A stretch of DNA of 64,000 nucleotides from Mesorhizobium sp. (GCA_004020365.1 SAQR01000015.1:1-64000); one strand, 5' to 3'; shown: positions 17,396 to 26,465, counted from the first letter of the stretch. The notes: generated from the sequence alone by a model not told the origin. Program-made: numbers and translations.

Positions 17396-17938
17396 CTACC
17401 AGTAGGGCGACGCCGCCGCGCCGCTAAAAATCTCGTCAATCCGCCGCAACGTGGCCGGCGTGGTTCCTTCCGGCAGGCGGTCGAGAGGAAAGAAACCGGC
17501 TGCGGCGACCTCGCGGTCCGGCAGCTTCGGCGCCGTCTGATTGAACTGCTCGACAAAATAAAGGCCGACATGGTCGCGGCGGCTGGCCCGACGGTTGAAA
17601 TGCATCGATTTCAGCACCGGTGGCGCGGTCAACGCAATATTGCCCTCCTCGGAGAGCTCGCGTGCCAACGCCTCGATCATCGTCTCGCCCAGCTCGACGC
17701 CACCGCCGGGAAGCTGCCAGCCCGGTACATAGGTGTGGCGAATGAGGAAGACGGAATTGGACGTGCGATCGTGGATCAAGCCGCGCACCCCGAGCGTCAT
17801 CGGCCGCCGCAGCACGAAATACAGATGAAACAGCCTTGCCCTGAGGCCTGGCCAGCCGGTCTGGCGGAAAGCTTGCTCCGGATCGGGCCGCGTCATCACC
17901 CACGAAACCGTGGGTGGAAAGCAGCGCGCGCGTCGCAT
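17396..17938 (-). CDS. Nudix hydrolase
   Basis: A 180-residue Nudix protein. The Nudix box GGGVELGETMIEALARELSE followed by EGNI contains all the G-x5-E-x7-RE-U-x-EE-x-G-U residues that bind magnesium and cut the diphosphate bond. It is preceded by the strand WQLPGGG. Substrates in this family range from nucleotides to ADP-sugars; none can be assigned. The start at 17938 has no clear ribosome site; an internal ATG at 17896 with GTGGG just before it would give 166 residues. Its promoter must lie close to the divergent metallophosphoesterase start at 17950. Confidence 0.87.
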   Translation of the reverse strand: MRRARCFPPTVSWVMTRPDPEQAFRQTGWPGLRARLFHLYFVLRRPMTLGVRGLIHDRTSNSVFLIRHTYVPGWQLPGGGVELGETMIEALARELSEEGNIALTAPPVLKSMHFNRRASRRDHVGLYFVEQFNQTAPKLPDREVAAAGFFPLDRLPEGTTPATLRRIDEIFSGAAASPYW

Positions 17939-17949
17939 AAGAAGAGGGG

Positions 17950-18864
17950 ATGTTCAGGCTCGCGCATATTTCCGATATCCACTTAGGACCGCTTCCCGGT
18001 GTAACCTATCGCGAACTCGCCTCCAAGCGGGTGGTCGGTTACGTCAACTGGCAGCGCAATCGCCGCCGCCACATGCGCGATGCCGTCATCGACACCATCG
18101 TCGCCGATATCAAGGCGAGCGCACCCGATCACCTTGCCGTCACCGGCGATCTGGTCAATCTGGCGCTCGATGGCGAGATCGAGATGGGCAAGCACTGGCT
18201 GGAGACCCTGGGCTCTCCCGACGATGTGTCGGTCGTTCCGGGAAATCACGACGCCTATGTGCCTGGCGCTTTCGACAAGTCCTGCCGGTCGTGGACGGCG
18301 TGGATGACCGGCGACGGCGTCAATACGCCGGTCGACCGCGAAGCCTTTCCCTTTCTGCGCGTGCGCGGCAACGTCGCGCTGATCGGTGTCACGACGGCGC
18401 GGGCCACGGCTCCGTTCATGGCCAACGGCTTTTTTCTGGAAGACCAGGCGGAAAGGCTGCGCGACGTGCTCGATGCCACGGCCAAACGCGGCCTGTTCCG
18501 GGTGATCATGATCCACCATCCGCCAGTGCGCGGTGCCGTTTCGCAGCCCAAGCGGCTGTTTGGCATTGCCCGCTTCCAAAAGGTCGTTCGGCGGCATGGG
18601 GCCGAGCTTGTGCTGCACGGCCACTCGCACGAGCCGACGCTGTACTCGATCAATGGGCGCGGCGCCAAAATTCCAGTGGTCGGCGTCGCTGCCGCAGGGC
18701 AGGCGCCAGGCGGCAGGCGTCCAGCGGCGCAATATAATCTGTTGGAGATCGATGGTGAAATAGGCAACTGGCGACTCAGGCTGACGCGACGTGGCCTGAC
18801 CGGGCCGGCCATCCCGCCTGCCGATCTGGAGGTTCTGGAGCTTGGCGCGGACGCTATGGCCTAA
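17950..18864 (+). CDS. Calcineurin-like metallophosphoesterase
   Basis: A 304-residue protein with the full set of metal-binding motifs: DIH (Asp9, His11), GD in VTGDLVN, GNHD in VVPGNHDAY, HH in IMIHHPP, and GHSH in LHGHSHEP. Two metal ions are held by these residues and the enzyme should hydrolyse a phosphoester, perhaps phosphodiesters. The substrate is unknown. AGAGGGG lies directly before the ATG. It is divergent from the Nudix gene by 11 bases. The family A repeat and an attenuator-like terminator lie just downstream. Confidence 0.88.
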   Translation: MFRLAHISDIHLGPLPGVTYRELASKRVVGYVNWQRNRRRHMRDAVIDTIVADIKASAPDHLAVTGDLVNLALDGEIEMGKHWLETLGSPDDVSVVPGNHDAYVPGAFDKSCRSWTAWMTGDGVNTPVDREAFPFLRVRGNVALIGVTTARATAPFMANGFFLEDQAERLRDVLDATAKRGLFRVIMIHHPPVRGAVSQPKRLFGIARFQKVVRRHGAELVLHGHSHEPTLYSINGRGAKIPVVGVAAAGQAPGGRRPAAQYNLLEIDGEIGNWRLRLTRRGLTGPAIPPADLEVLELGADAMA

Positions 18865-18916
18865 AGCGCGTTGCGTTCGGCCCGGCCTCACGCGACGCGC
18901 TTTAGGTTGTTGTTTT

Positions 18917-18966
18917 ATGCATGTCGTTAATCGCAAAACCGCTGCACACTTTTGCGCGACATGCAT
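18917..18966. repeat. Intergenic repeat family A, short copy
   Basis: ATGCATGTCGTTAATCGCAA at one end and TTTTGCGCGACATGCAT at the other. It lacks the internal CCCTCGGG hairpin seen in the copies at 15345 and 22690. Confidence 0.8.
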
Positions 18967-18967
18967 T

Positions 18968-19011
18968 AGAGCCTGTTCTATCCCGACAGAATCGGGATGG
19001 GGCTCTTTTTT
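18968..19011 (+). terminator. Rho-independent terminator
   Basis: AGAGCC pairs with GGCTCT around an inner TCCCGA-CAGAA-TCGGGA stem, followed by TTTTTT. It ends the metallophosphoesterase transcript. Confidence 0.85.
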
Positions 19012-19018
19012 GTTTGAC

Positions 19019-19082
19019 CATGATCTTTTCCGAAAACCGGTTTCTACTTTTCGCTATGCGGACCTTCGGTTCAGGGTCATGG
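19019..19082. repeat. Intergenic repeat family B, long copy
   Basis: ACCATGATCTTTTCCGAAAA at the left end and TTCAGGGTCATGGT at the right end, related to the copy at 15474. Its right end overlaps the 3' end of the next minus-strand gene. Confidence 0.7.
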
Positions 19083-19700
19083 TCCAAAACTCAGTCCCAT
19101 CGCAACGAGGCGGTCCCAGAACAACACGATCGATACAGCCAGCCCGACCAGGGCGCCGGCGGCGATCAGGCCAAGACCGGAGAGAAAGGTCGACCAACGC
19201 TTGCGGCGCGTGACGGATCGCAGTGGCGGCTCGGCTTCCGGGACCAGGGCACGTTTCAGGCCGGCGACAGCCTGCTCGACTCCGCCTTCCAGCATTCTCT
19301 GGCGTTCGACGACGCGCTCCGCGACGTAGCGCGTCACCTGATCGGCAACCGGTTTCATCTCGGTCGATTCGGCGAGCACCACGCGGCCGATGCGCGTGTC
19401 CCTGAGGAAGCGATAGGTGCGGCGGTCGCGCCCCATCGCGACATGGCTGACGGCGTCGATCCAGAGGCGCGGCTGCAGCCCGGACGAGACGGCGAAATCG
19501 AAATTGTCCATGTCGGCGGGCACGTCGGCGAAGATCGGCGCGAGTTCGGCGGCAAGCAATTCGAGCCGCATGCGATGCGCCTCGCGCATGTCCACCACGA
19601 CGTCGTCGCGGTCGGCGAAGGCGTTTTTCACGTCGCGGATGGCGTCGGATAATTTTCGCGACTGGTCGGCCTGGCTTATGTTCTCGGCTGCATCCTTCAT
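19077..19700 (-). CDS. Conserved membrane-anchored hypothetical protein
   Basis: A 207-residue protein. The first 165 residues are soluble, mixed alpha/beta and rich in charged residues. One C-terminal transmembrane helix (about 173-196, FLSGLGLIAAGALVGLAVSI) follows a basic SVTRRKRW segment, so the N-terminal part should be cytoplasmic. The middle contains LWIDAVSHVAMGRDRRTYR. GAGGCAACGCCG lies upstream of 19700. I do not recognise a named family; tail-anchored proteins like this are common in rhizobia and their roles are unknown. It is the last gene before a large repeat block. Confidence 0.75.
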   Translation of the reverse strand: MKDAAENISQADQSRKLSDAIRDVKNAFADRDDVVVDMREAHRMRLELLAAELAPIFADVPADMDNFDFAVSSGLQPRLWIDAVSHVAMGRDRRTYRFLRDTRIGRVVLAESTEMKPVADQVTRYVAERVVERQRMLEGGVEQAVAGLKRALVPEAEPPLRSVTRRKRWSTFLSGLGLIAAGALVGLAVSIVLFWDRLVAMGLSFGP

Positions 19701-19830
19701 CGGCGTTGCCTCGCGGGTTTGGTTAACACCGAATTAACACAGTCGCTGGCAAAATGCAGCAAAATGCACTTGCGAGATCGATAGGCGGCTTGCGAAATCC
19801 GGCCCGAAGCCGCGCTTTGACAGGGACGGA

Positions 19831-20634
19831 TCAGCCCGCGGCGGGAGCGGAGTTTGGACGAAGCGGCCTGCTGCGGCGTTTCATGTTGCGGCGGACGATT
19901 TCGGCGATCAGGCCGGGCGCTTCCTCGACCAGCATATGGCCGGCCTCCAAAACGTGGTGCAGGTGGAAATGCACCGGCAGACCGTCGGCCTGGCTGAAGG
20001 GCAGCACTGTGTCATCCGTTCCCCAAACCACCATCACCGGCATATCCAGCGTTTCGAGCCGTTCGCGCGGGATGACGCCCTGCCGATCATCCCTGGTCAT
20101 GGCGGCCGCGATCTCGACAAGTTTGTGCAACTGGCCGGGACGGGCACGCATTTCGCCAAGCACATCCACCATGCGCTGCGAGGGCGGGTTTTGCGGTCCG
20201 GACATGGCGGCGAGGCAGGCGCGAATTTCACTTCTGCCGGCTGCTGCGGCGTAACGGCGCAACAGCGGACCATTGATCTCAGGGCCAAACCCGCCCGGCG
20301 CCAGAAGCGTCAGCGAGGCTATCCGCTCGGGTTCGGCCAGTGCCATCAGCACTGCCGCCGCCCCGCCCATCGAATGGCCGACGAGATGCACCCTTCTGAT
20401 TCTGCGTGCGGCGAGGTCGGCAAGAACGGCCCGGGCGGCCACCTTGGCCGGACCGCCACCCGGGAAATCGATGGACAGCCCATGGCCCGGAAGATCATAG
20501 GCCAGCGTCCGTGAACCAGGTGCCAGTGTCGAAATCACTTCGTGCCAGTCGCCATGGCAACCGCCGAAGCCATGCAGAAAGACAACCGTCTTCGGGCCGG
20601 CGCCCCGTTCGGCAGCGTAAAGGGATGAAATCAC
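19831..20634 (-). CDS. Alpha/beta-hydrolase
   Basis: A 267-residue alpha/beta-hydrolase fold protein. The nucleophile is Ser88 in VGHSMGG, the acid is in WGTDD, and the histidine is in LEAGHMLVEEAP. The oxyanion-hole segment is FLHGFGGCHGDW. This is the serine-hydrolase triad in the usual order. Substrates cannot be told apart by sequence; esters, lactones or acetoin-type dehydrogenase E2-like proteins are all possible. It sits 27 bases downstream of the large TPR protein on the same strand, so they may be co-transcribed. Confidence 0.85.
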   Translation of the reverse strand: MISSLYAAERGAGPKTVVFLHGFGGCHGDWHEVISTLAPGSRTLAYDLPGHGLSIDFPGGGPAKVAARAVLADLAARRIRRVHLVGHSMGGAAAVLMALAEPERIASLTLLAPGGFGPEINGPLLRRYAAAAGRSEIRACLAAMSGPQNPPSQRMVDVLGEMRARPGQLHKLVEIAAAMTRDDRQGVIPRERLETLDMPVMVVWGTDDTVLPFSQADGLPVHFHLHHVLEAGHMLVEEAPGLIAEIVRRNMKRRSRPLRPNSAPAAG

Positions 20635-20661
20635 CGCGATCAGCCGTGCTGGTTGGAAGGA

Positions 20662-22440
20662 CTAGCTGGCATTGCCGAGCCCGGCGGCACGCAAAGCCTC
20701 GACCAGCCGCTCGGTCAGATCGGCGGGGTATCTACGCTCGACAAAGGTGGCGCGCGGATCGGCAGCGAATTTCGGGAACTTGACAGTCAACTCGTCCAGA
20801 AGTTCGTGCGCCAGTTGATCGCGGCCGGCGGCCTTGGCAGTGATCAGCCGCGCAGCCAGATAGTGCGATTTCGTCGGCGTCGCTTGCAACGCAGCGCTGG
20901 CAAGCGTGGCCTTGTTCATATCGCCAGCCATGAACTGGCCGACGAAAAGCCCGTAGTCCCACCAGGTCGGATGGGCGCTGGAGGTTTCGGCGGCGTGAGC
21001 AAGGATCGGTGTTCCCTCGCTGTACCTGCCGGCGAAAATCAGCCCGTAGGCGTAAGCTGCCGCCATGCTGAGGTCGTAAGGGTTGAGTTCGTGGGCCTTG
21101 CGCATCCAGCGGAGCGATTCCTCCGAATTGCCGAGGCGGGAATTGAGATAGCCATAGGCACGGTGGGCATAGGGGCTGGTCGGCCCCATCTGCACGGCGC
21201 GACGGGCCAGCGACATCGCCTGTTCGATCGTTGCGCCGGCTGGATAGGCATAGCGATCTGTGGCCGCCTCGAGATGCAGGGTCGACAGCTCCGAAAAGAC
21301 GAGCGACGATTTCGCATCCCGTTCGACAAGGATTTCGAGGCAGCGATAGGCAGCCTCATGGGTTTTGGCGCTCTGGTCGAGATAGTATTTGTCGTTGAGC
21401 AGCAGACATTCCGTCAGGCCGGTCTGAAGGCCGCTCTGTTCGATATAGTTGTAGATCGCGCCCGAGGCCGGAACGGCCGAACTCAAAATGCCGGCGACAC
21501 TGTCCTCGACGGTGGAGGGTGTGCTGTCGGCGGCAGTCAAGTTGCGTGACAGCAGGACCCGTCCGGTCGCCACGCTTTGAAGCTCCAGCGTGACATCGCC
21601 TGCCGTTGGTCCCGGCAAGACATCGAACACGAAGCTGATCGCATCGGCGACCGGATCGAGCGGGCCGTCAGCATCGCGACCGATGAAGCTAACCGTGTCG
21701 AAGCCGCTGAGGCCGGCGCGCAGCGATGCCGCGACGCGGGCAGCCTCGGCGCTGTTGGTTTTCACCGCAATGTAGACAAGCGGAAGGCTTTCAACCGGAG
21801 CCCATGGCGCAATACTGCCGGTTGCCACCGCATTTTCGATCGTCGTCGCGGCATCGCTTCCCGCCAGCAATGCGCTGCTTCCCTGACGAAGGATCAGCAC
21901 GCCCAGCATGGCGATGACCAGAGCGATCGCCAGCCAGAAGAACTGAAGATGGCGCAGCAGCGAGGGTGCCGGCTGGCGAACGGCGGGAGACATCAACGAT
22001 GCAGCACCTGCGGCCTTGCCGGGTTCTTCGGGCAATCCCGGCAAGGTGGCCGCCGCTTCGACGTGTTCCGCCGACGCCGGCTCGACCGGCAGGCGGATCG
22101 CGTTGAGTTCATAGGATGGAACATAGCCGCCACGCGGAATGGCAATGCGGATCGGCTCGGCAACGCCCTCATTGGCGAAGTAATGCTGCAGAAGCTCGCG
22201 CAGCCTGCCCGCCTGCACCCGCACCACGGCGTCGGTCGACGGATCGAAATCGCCGTCCTTGCCGAAAACATCCATCGCGATGGAAAAGCCCTTGAGCTTG
22301 TCGGCTTCGCCTGCCTGCTCGCGCTCGACCAGGTAGCGAAGCAGCTTACGCGCTCGTTCGGATCTCCCGAACGTTTCGCTGGCTAGCAATCGCTCCAACG
22401 TCTCGCGCACTGCGGGGGCGGCAGGCGTGGCATGCTGCAA
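20662..22440 (-). CDS. Membrane TPR protein with an N-terminal DNA-binding-like domain
   Basis: A 592-residue protein from TTG 22440, which has AGAGGA seven bases upstream; another TTG at 22479 is possible. The N-terminal 115 residues (LLASETFGRSERARKLLRYL, then VVRVQAGRLRELL and IPRGGYVPSYEL) are the winged-helix-like block found in adenylate cyclase-like TPR proteins of rhizobia. One transmembrane helix lies near 165-185. The periplasmic half contains TPR-type repeats, for example MGPTSPYAHRAYGYLNSRLG and ELNPYDLSMAAAYAYGLIFA. No cyclase catalytic domain is present. A membrane-bound regulator is plausible but not shown. Confidence 0.75.
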   Translation of the reverse strand: MQHATPAAPAVRETLERLLASETFGRSERARKLLRYLVEREQAGEADKLKGFSIAMDVFGKDGDFDPSTDAVVRVQAGRLRELLQHYFANEGVAEPIRIAIPRGGYVPSYELNAIRLPVEPASAEHVEAAATLPGLPEEPGKAAGAASLMSPAVRQPAPSLLRHLQFFWLAIALVIAMLGVLILRQGSSALLAGSDAATTIENAVATGSIAPWAPVESLPLVYIAVKTNSAEAARVAASLRAGLSGFDTVSFIGRDADGPLDPVADAISFVFDVLPGPTAGDVTLELQSVATGRVLLSRNLTAADSTPSTVEDSVAGILSSAVPASGAIYNYIEQSGLQTGLTECLLLNDKYYLDQSAKTHEAAYRCLEILVERDAKSSLVFSELSTLHLEAATDRYAYPAGATIEQAMSLARRAVQMGPTSPYAHRAYGYLNSRLGNSEESLRWMRKAHELNPYDLSMAAAYAYGLIFAGRYSEGTPILAHAAETSSAHPTWWDYGLFVGQFMAGDMNKATLASAALQATPTKSHYLAARLITAKAAGRDQLAHELLDELTVKFPKFAADPRATFVERRYPADLTERLVEALRAAGLGNAS

Positions 22441-22686
22441 GTGTCGATCCTCTCGAAGTCGGCACAGGTTAAGACGCAATCATATAGCGCCTGCACTGCC
22501 ATACAAGCATGCATCCATTATGCGATCGCGTACCACACCGGATAATATTCCGGTGGTTAATGGCGCGAAAGACTGGAGCAGGATGATACCATCCGGGCTC
22601 ATCTTGCTCCAGCTCAGGGCTTTCGACAGATGGTCTGGAGCGGTTCAGCTTTTTGATAGAACCGCCGAACCGCTCCAGGTATTTGT

Positions 22687-22763
22687 TTACGCAATTCCGG
22701 ACGGAAAACCGCTACGCACCCTCGGGTCAGGCCCGAGGGCATGCTTTTGCGCGACATGCATTA
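22687..22763. repeat. Intergenic repeat family A at the leuA 3' end
   Basis: ACGCAATTCCGGACGGAAAA leads into CCCTCGGG-TCAGG-CCCGAGGG and then TTTTGCGCGACATGCAT. Its end overlaps the leuA stop codon. The 8-bp stem is on the minus-strand transcript side and may work as a terminator for leuA, although no U-tract follows. Confidence 0.75.
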
Positions 22764-24518
22764 GTCCATCTTTCGGCCGACAATGCGGTTGGCGGCGGAA
22801 ACCACGGCTTCCAGCGAAGCGGCCACGATATTGGTGTTGATGCCGGCGCCGAACAGCTTGCCGCCGGGATGCTCCATCTCGACATAGGAGATGGCCGAGG
22901 CATTCGAGCCGCGCTGCATGGAGTGTTCCGAATAGTCGAGCACCGACATCGGCACGCCGACATGGCGCGACAGCGCGTCGACAAAGCCGTCGATCGGGCC
23001 GGTTCCGGAGCCTGATATCGTCACCTCCTTGCCGCTGTCGAGGATGATCGCCTCCACCGCGCGCCGCCCCTTGATCTCGATGTCGGGATAAGTGTGGTGG
23101 TCGAGGAACTTTAGCCGCGCGCCGGGCTGATCGACGTAGGTTTCGAGAAAGCGCTCGTAGATGCGCTTGGCCGGCACCTCCTTGCCTTCGGCGTCGGTGA
23201 TCGCCTGGATCGCTTGACTGAACTCGATCTGCAGGTTGCGCGGCAGATTGAGGCCGTAGTCCGCCTGCAGCACATAGGCGATGCCGCCCTTGCCGGACTG
23301 CGAGTTGATGCGGATGATCGCCTCGTAGTTGCGCCCGACATCGGCCGGGTCGATCGGCAGATAGGGCACTTCCCAGTACGGCGTGTTGGCCTTGCGCAAC
23401 GCCTTCATGCCCTTGTTGATGGCATCCTGGTGCGAGCCGGAAAAGGCGGTGTAGACGAGCTCGCCGACATAGGGATGGCGCTCGGGGATCTTCAACTGGT
23501 TCGAATATTCGTAGACGTCCTTCATTCGGTTGATGTCGGAGCAATCGAGCTCGGGATCGACGCCTTGCGTGTACATGTTGAGCGCCAGCGTGACGATGTC
23601 GACATTGCCGGTGCGCTCGCCATTGCCGAACAGCGTGCCTTCGACGCGGTCCGCGCCTGCCATCAGGCCGAGTTCGGTGGTGGCGATCCCGGTGCCGCGG
23701 TCGTTGTGCGGATGCAGCGAGATGAGCAGGTTCTCGCGGTTGTCGAGATTGCGGCACATCCATTCGATGCGATCGGCATAGATGTTGGGTGTCGACATCT
23801 CGACCGTAGACGGCAGGTTGATGATCAGCTTGTTTTCCGGCGTCGGCTTCACGATTTCGGTGACGGCGTTGCAGATTTCCAGCGCCACTTCGAGCTCGGT
23901 GCCGGTAAAGCTCTCCGGCGAATATTCGAAACGATAGAAGCCGCCGGCCTTCGCCGCCATGTCGGTGATCATCTTGGCCGCATCGGTGGCGATCCGCCTG
24001 ATGCCGGCGACGTCCTTCTCGAAGACGACGCGGCGCTGCAATTCGCTGGTCGAATTGTAGAAATGCACGATCGGGTTGGTGGCGCCCTGCAGCGCCTCGA
24101 AAGTGCGGGTGATCAGTTCCGGCCGGCACTGCACCAGCACCTGCAGCGAGACATCGTCTGATACATTACCCTCTTCGATGCACCAGCGGGCGAAATCGAA
24201 GTCGGTCTGCGAGGCCGACGGGAAGCCGATCTCGATCTCCTTGAAGCCCATGTCGAGGAGCAGGGCGAACATGCGCGCCTTGCGCTCGTGGCCCATCGGA
24301 TCGATCAGCGCCTGGTTGCCGTCGCGCAGGTCGACCGAGCACCAGATCGGCGCCTTGTCGATGACTTTCGAAGGCCAGACGCGGTCGGTGAGACCGACGG
24401 TCGGGTAAGGCTGGTATTTGCGGGCTGCCTCCGGCATGCCCCGGGCTGCCTCCGGCATGCCCCGGGCATCCTTGCCCATCTCCCCGCTGTCTGCGCGGAT
24501 CTCTTCTCGTGCGTTCAT
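22761..24518 (-). CDS. leuA: 2-isopropylmalate synthase LeuA
   Basis: A 585-residue enzyme that condenses acetyl-CoA with 2-oxoisovalerate, the first step of leucine synthesis. The catalytic domain has SVDLRDGNQAL (Arg65-Asp66), GFKEIEIGFPSAS and the metal-binding HPHNDRGTG with its histidine pair. A linker and the C-terminal leucine-binding domain (about 450-585, with GSGTGPIDGFVDAL and the closing GAGINTNIVAASLEAV) follow. The KYQPYP start and overall length mark the long, LeuA2-like form. GGGAGAGACGAC precedes 24518. Near the N-terminus a 7-residue unit ARGMPEA is duplicated (18-31), outside the conserved core. Confidence 0.96.
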   Translation of the reverse strand: MNAREEIRADSGEMGKDARGMPEAARGMPEAARKYQPYPTVGLTDRVWPSKVIDKAPIWCSVDLRDGNQALIDPMGHERKARMFALLLDMGFKEIEIGFPSASQTDFDFARWCIEEGNVSDDVSLQVLVQCRPELITRTFEALQGATNPIVHFYNSTSELQRRVVFEKDVAGIRRIATDAAKMITDMAAKAGGFYRFEYSPESFTGTELEVALEICNAVTEIVKPTPENKLIINLPSTVEMSTPNIYADRIEWMCRNLDNRENLLISLHPHNDRGTGIATTELGLMAGADRVEGTLFGNGERTGNVDIVTLALNMYTQGVDPELDCSDINRMKDVYEYSNQLKIPERHPYVGELVYTAFSGSHQDAINKGMKALRKANTPYWEVPYLPIDPADVGRNYEAIIRINSQSGKGGIAYVLQADYGLNLPRNLQIEFSQAIQAITDAEGKEVPAKRIYERFLETYVDQPGARLKFLDHHTYPDIEIKGRRAVEAIILDSGKEVTISGSGTGPIDGFVDALSRHVGVPMSVLDYSEHSMQRGSNASAISYVEMEHPGGKLFGAGINTNIVAASLEAVVSAANRIVGRKMD

Positions 24519-25171
24519 TGTCGTCTCTCCCGGCGGCTCGCGGGATCCGCCTTCAGGCGGATTTGGTGCCGAGCGGCGCCTTACCAGATGTTCATTCGCT
24601 TGATGTGACTTGCCAATTTTGAGACTGGCCAAGGAGCATGCGCGTGAGCGGCGATTCGACCGCCGGGCGCTCCTTCAGCGAACCCGGCGATCGCCGATAA
24701 GGCCGAGAAGCAGCAGAGCGGAAGCAAGCGCGCGCACGGTCTCGCCAGCAAAGCCGGTCTGACGGGAAGCGACGGAGGTGGCGCGGTTGGTCATGGCGGT
24801 TTTCATACAGGAGCAGGCAAAGCGAGGCAAGTGGGGCCGAACGACAGTGTCGTAAGCAGATGAGTTGTCCGGATTAGGTGGCACGTGAGTTGACCGGTTT
24901 TATTGCCAGCGCATGGAGGCTGGGGTGAAACGGACAGCATGGCTACAGGACCGGAGAATGCAGAAGTTTGTAGGGCGTTTTGCGCCGCTGGGAAGGCGGC
25001 GATCTTTCGATGATGGAGGCAGCGAGTTGCTGGGCATGTCGGAGCGCGCGACTGGAACAAAAGCGTTCCTGCGTTGTTCTCCAACCGTCCCGATGTTCGA
25101 AGAGGCTGGTTCATACGCCGGCCAGAGGCAATCCTTGCAGCAGGCGCTCGGCGGGCACGCAAAGCCAAGGG
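24519..25171. other. leuA upstream region, no confident gene
   Basis: About 650 bases. A small minus-strand frame at 24675-24806 encodes a run of leucines (SALLLLGL) on the leuA strand but has no ribosome-binding site. Between it and leuA lie two hairpins, CGGCG-GTCGAAT-CGCCG near 24655 and AATCCGCC-TGAA-GGCGGATC near 24545. These could be parts of a leader. The rest, up to 25171, shows no motif. Confidence 0.4.
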
Positions 25172-26116
25172 ATGGCGAGGCAAATGGATCCTGACGATCT
25201 CAACACAGAACGGATCGTCACTGTGTTCGGCGGAACAGGCTTTCTCGGGCGCAGGGTCGTGCAACGGCTTCTTGAAAGGGGTTTTACCGTCCGCGCTGCA
25301 TCCCGCCACCCGGCTCGGGTGGGCCCGGTCTTTTCTTCGACTGCAAGGATGCCCCAAGCCGTCGAGGCGGACATACTGGATGCGCCCTCGATCGGCTCGG
25401 CCATTGCCGGATCAGAGGCGATCGTGAATGCCGTCAGTCTCTACGTCGAGCAGGGCGCCCAGACGTTTGAGCGCGTGCATGTCGAAGCCGCAGCTGAACT
25501 TGCCGCTGCGTCGCGCGCTGACGGGGTCGACCGGTTCGTTCAGATTTCGGGGATCGGCTCCGATCCCCAATCGGATTCGAACTACATTAGGGCGCGTGGG
25601 CGCGGAGAAGTGGCGGTGGCGAGCGCATTCCCCGGCGCCATCATTGTGCGTCCCGCCGTCATGACGGGACCTGACGACGTTTTCCTCACGACGATTGCGA
25701 GGCTGATACGTCTGCTGCCGGTTTATCCGCTGTTCGGCGATGGCAGCACACGGCTTCAGCCGGTCTATGTGGAAGATGTCGCAGACGCAGTCAGCCGGCT
25801 GATCGATCGGCGAAACCACAAGGGCTCATCGATCTTCGAATTCGGTGGCCCGCGCATCTACAGCTATAAGGAACTGCTGCGGGAGATCGCCCGACAGCTT
25901 GATATCAACATCAGGCTGATGCCGGTGCCGTTTGCGGCGTGGGACGCCTTGGCCAGCATCGCCGAGCTCCTTCCGGGAGCGCCGATAACGCGCAACCAGG
26001 TCGATCTTATGCGGCACGACAATGTGGCCGCAATCGGCGCGCCGGGCCTGAAGGAACTCGACATCGCGCCGCGGGGCATCGAGGAGGTGATCCGCTTGAT
26101 CGAACGGCGCGCGTGA
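25172..26116 (+). CDS. NAD(P)-binding SDR, complex I NDUFA9-like
   Basis: A 314-residue extended-type NAD(P)-binding protein. The Rossmann motif is VFGGTGFLGRRV, and the next strand ends in RAASRHPARV, which suits NADP. RLQPVYVEDVADAVSRLI and FEFGGPRIYSYKELLREI match the NDUFA9-like family, whose mitochondrial member is an accessory subunit of complex I. The active-site Tyr-x3-Lys of true dehydrogenases is not seen, so a catalytic role is doubtful. AAGGG lies just before 25172; 25184 is an equally good start. The bacterial role is unknown. Confidence 0.8.
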   Translation: MARQMDPDDLNTERIVTVFGGTGFLGRRVVQRLLERGFTVRAASRHPARVGPVFSSTARMPQAVEADILDAPSIGSAIAGSEAIVNAVSLYVEQGAQTFERVHVEAAAELAAASRADGVDRFVQISGIGSDPQSDSNYIRARGRGEVAVASAFPGAIIVRPAVMTGPDDVFLTTIARLIRLLPVYPLFGDGSTRLQPVYVEDVADAVSRLIDRRNHKGSSIFEFGGPRIYSYKELLREIARQLDINIRLMPVPFAAWDALASIAELLPGAPITRNQVDLMRHDNVAAIGAPGLKELDIAPRGIEEVIRLIERRA

Positions 26117-26228
26117 GGCCGCTCTGGCCCAGTCTCCTGCTTAGCAAGGGTCTACGATCCTGCCGGGAACCTATCGCCATGCGGCGGGTTGGTTGAGCTT
26201 GAACCAATTAAGAAGAAGGAAAAAAACT

Positions 26229-26465
26229 ATGGCCAGATGCGATCAATGCGGGAATGACTACGACAAGGCTTTCGAAGTGACGCTAGCTGAGGAAACCTAT
26301 ACGTTCGACAGCTTCGAATGCGCAATCCAGAAACTTGCGCCGCTCTGCCCGCATTGCGGATGCCGGATCATCGGACATGGCGTCGAACAGGATGACATCA
26401 TCTATTGCTGCGCCCATTGCGCCGCGGAGGAAGGTGCAAGCGCGCTGACCGATCGCGCGCCTTGA
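26229..26465 (+). CDS. Small cysteine-rich, metal-binding-like protein
   Basis: A 78-residue protein with several Cys pairs: MARCDQCGNDYDK, LCPHCGCRIIGHG and IYCCAHCAAEEG. These look like zinc-ribbon or metallothionein-like sites. AAGGA eight bases upstream of the ATG fixes the start. There is no signal peptide. The family is common in proteobacteria as an uncharacterised small protein sometimes labelled as metallothionein-like. No metal transport gene is next to it. Metal binding is inferred from the cysteines alone. Confidence 0.75.
   Translation: MARCDQCGNDYDKAFEVTLAEETYTFDSFECAIQKLAPLCPHCGCRIIGHGVEQDDIIYCCAHCAAEEGASALTDRAP

Noticed and set aside
25184-26116. Assignment as a sugar-nucleotide epimerase
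   Set aside because: The Tyr-x3-Lys active site is missing and the C-terminal pattern fits the NDUFA9-like group instead.
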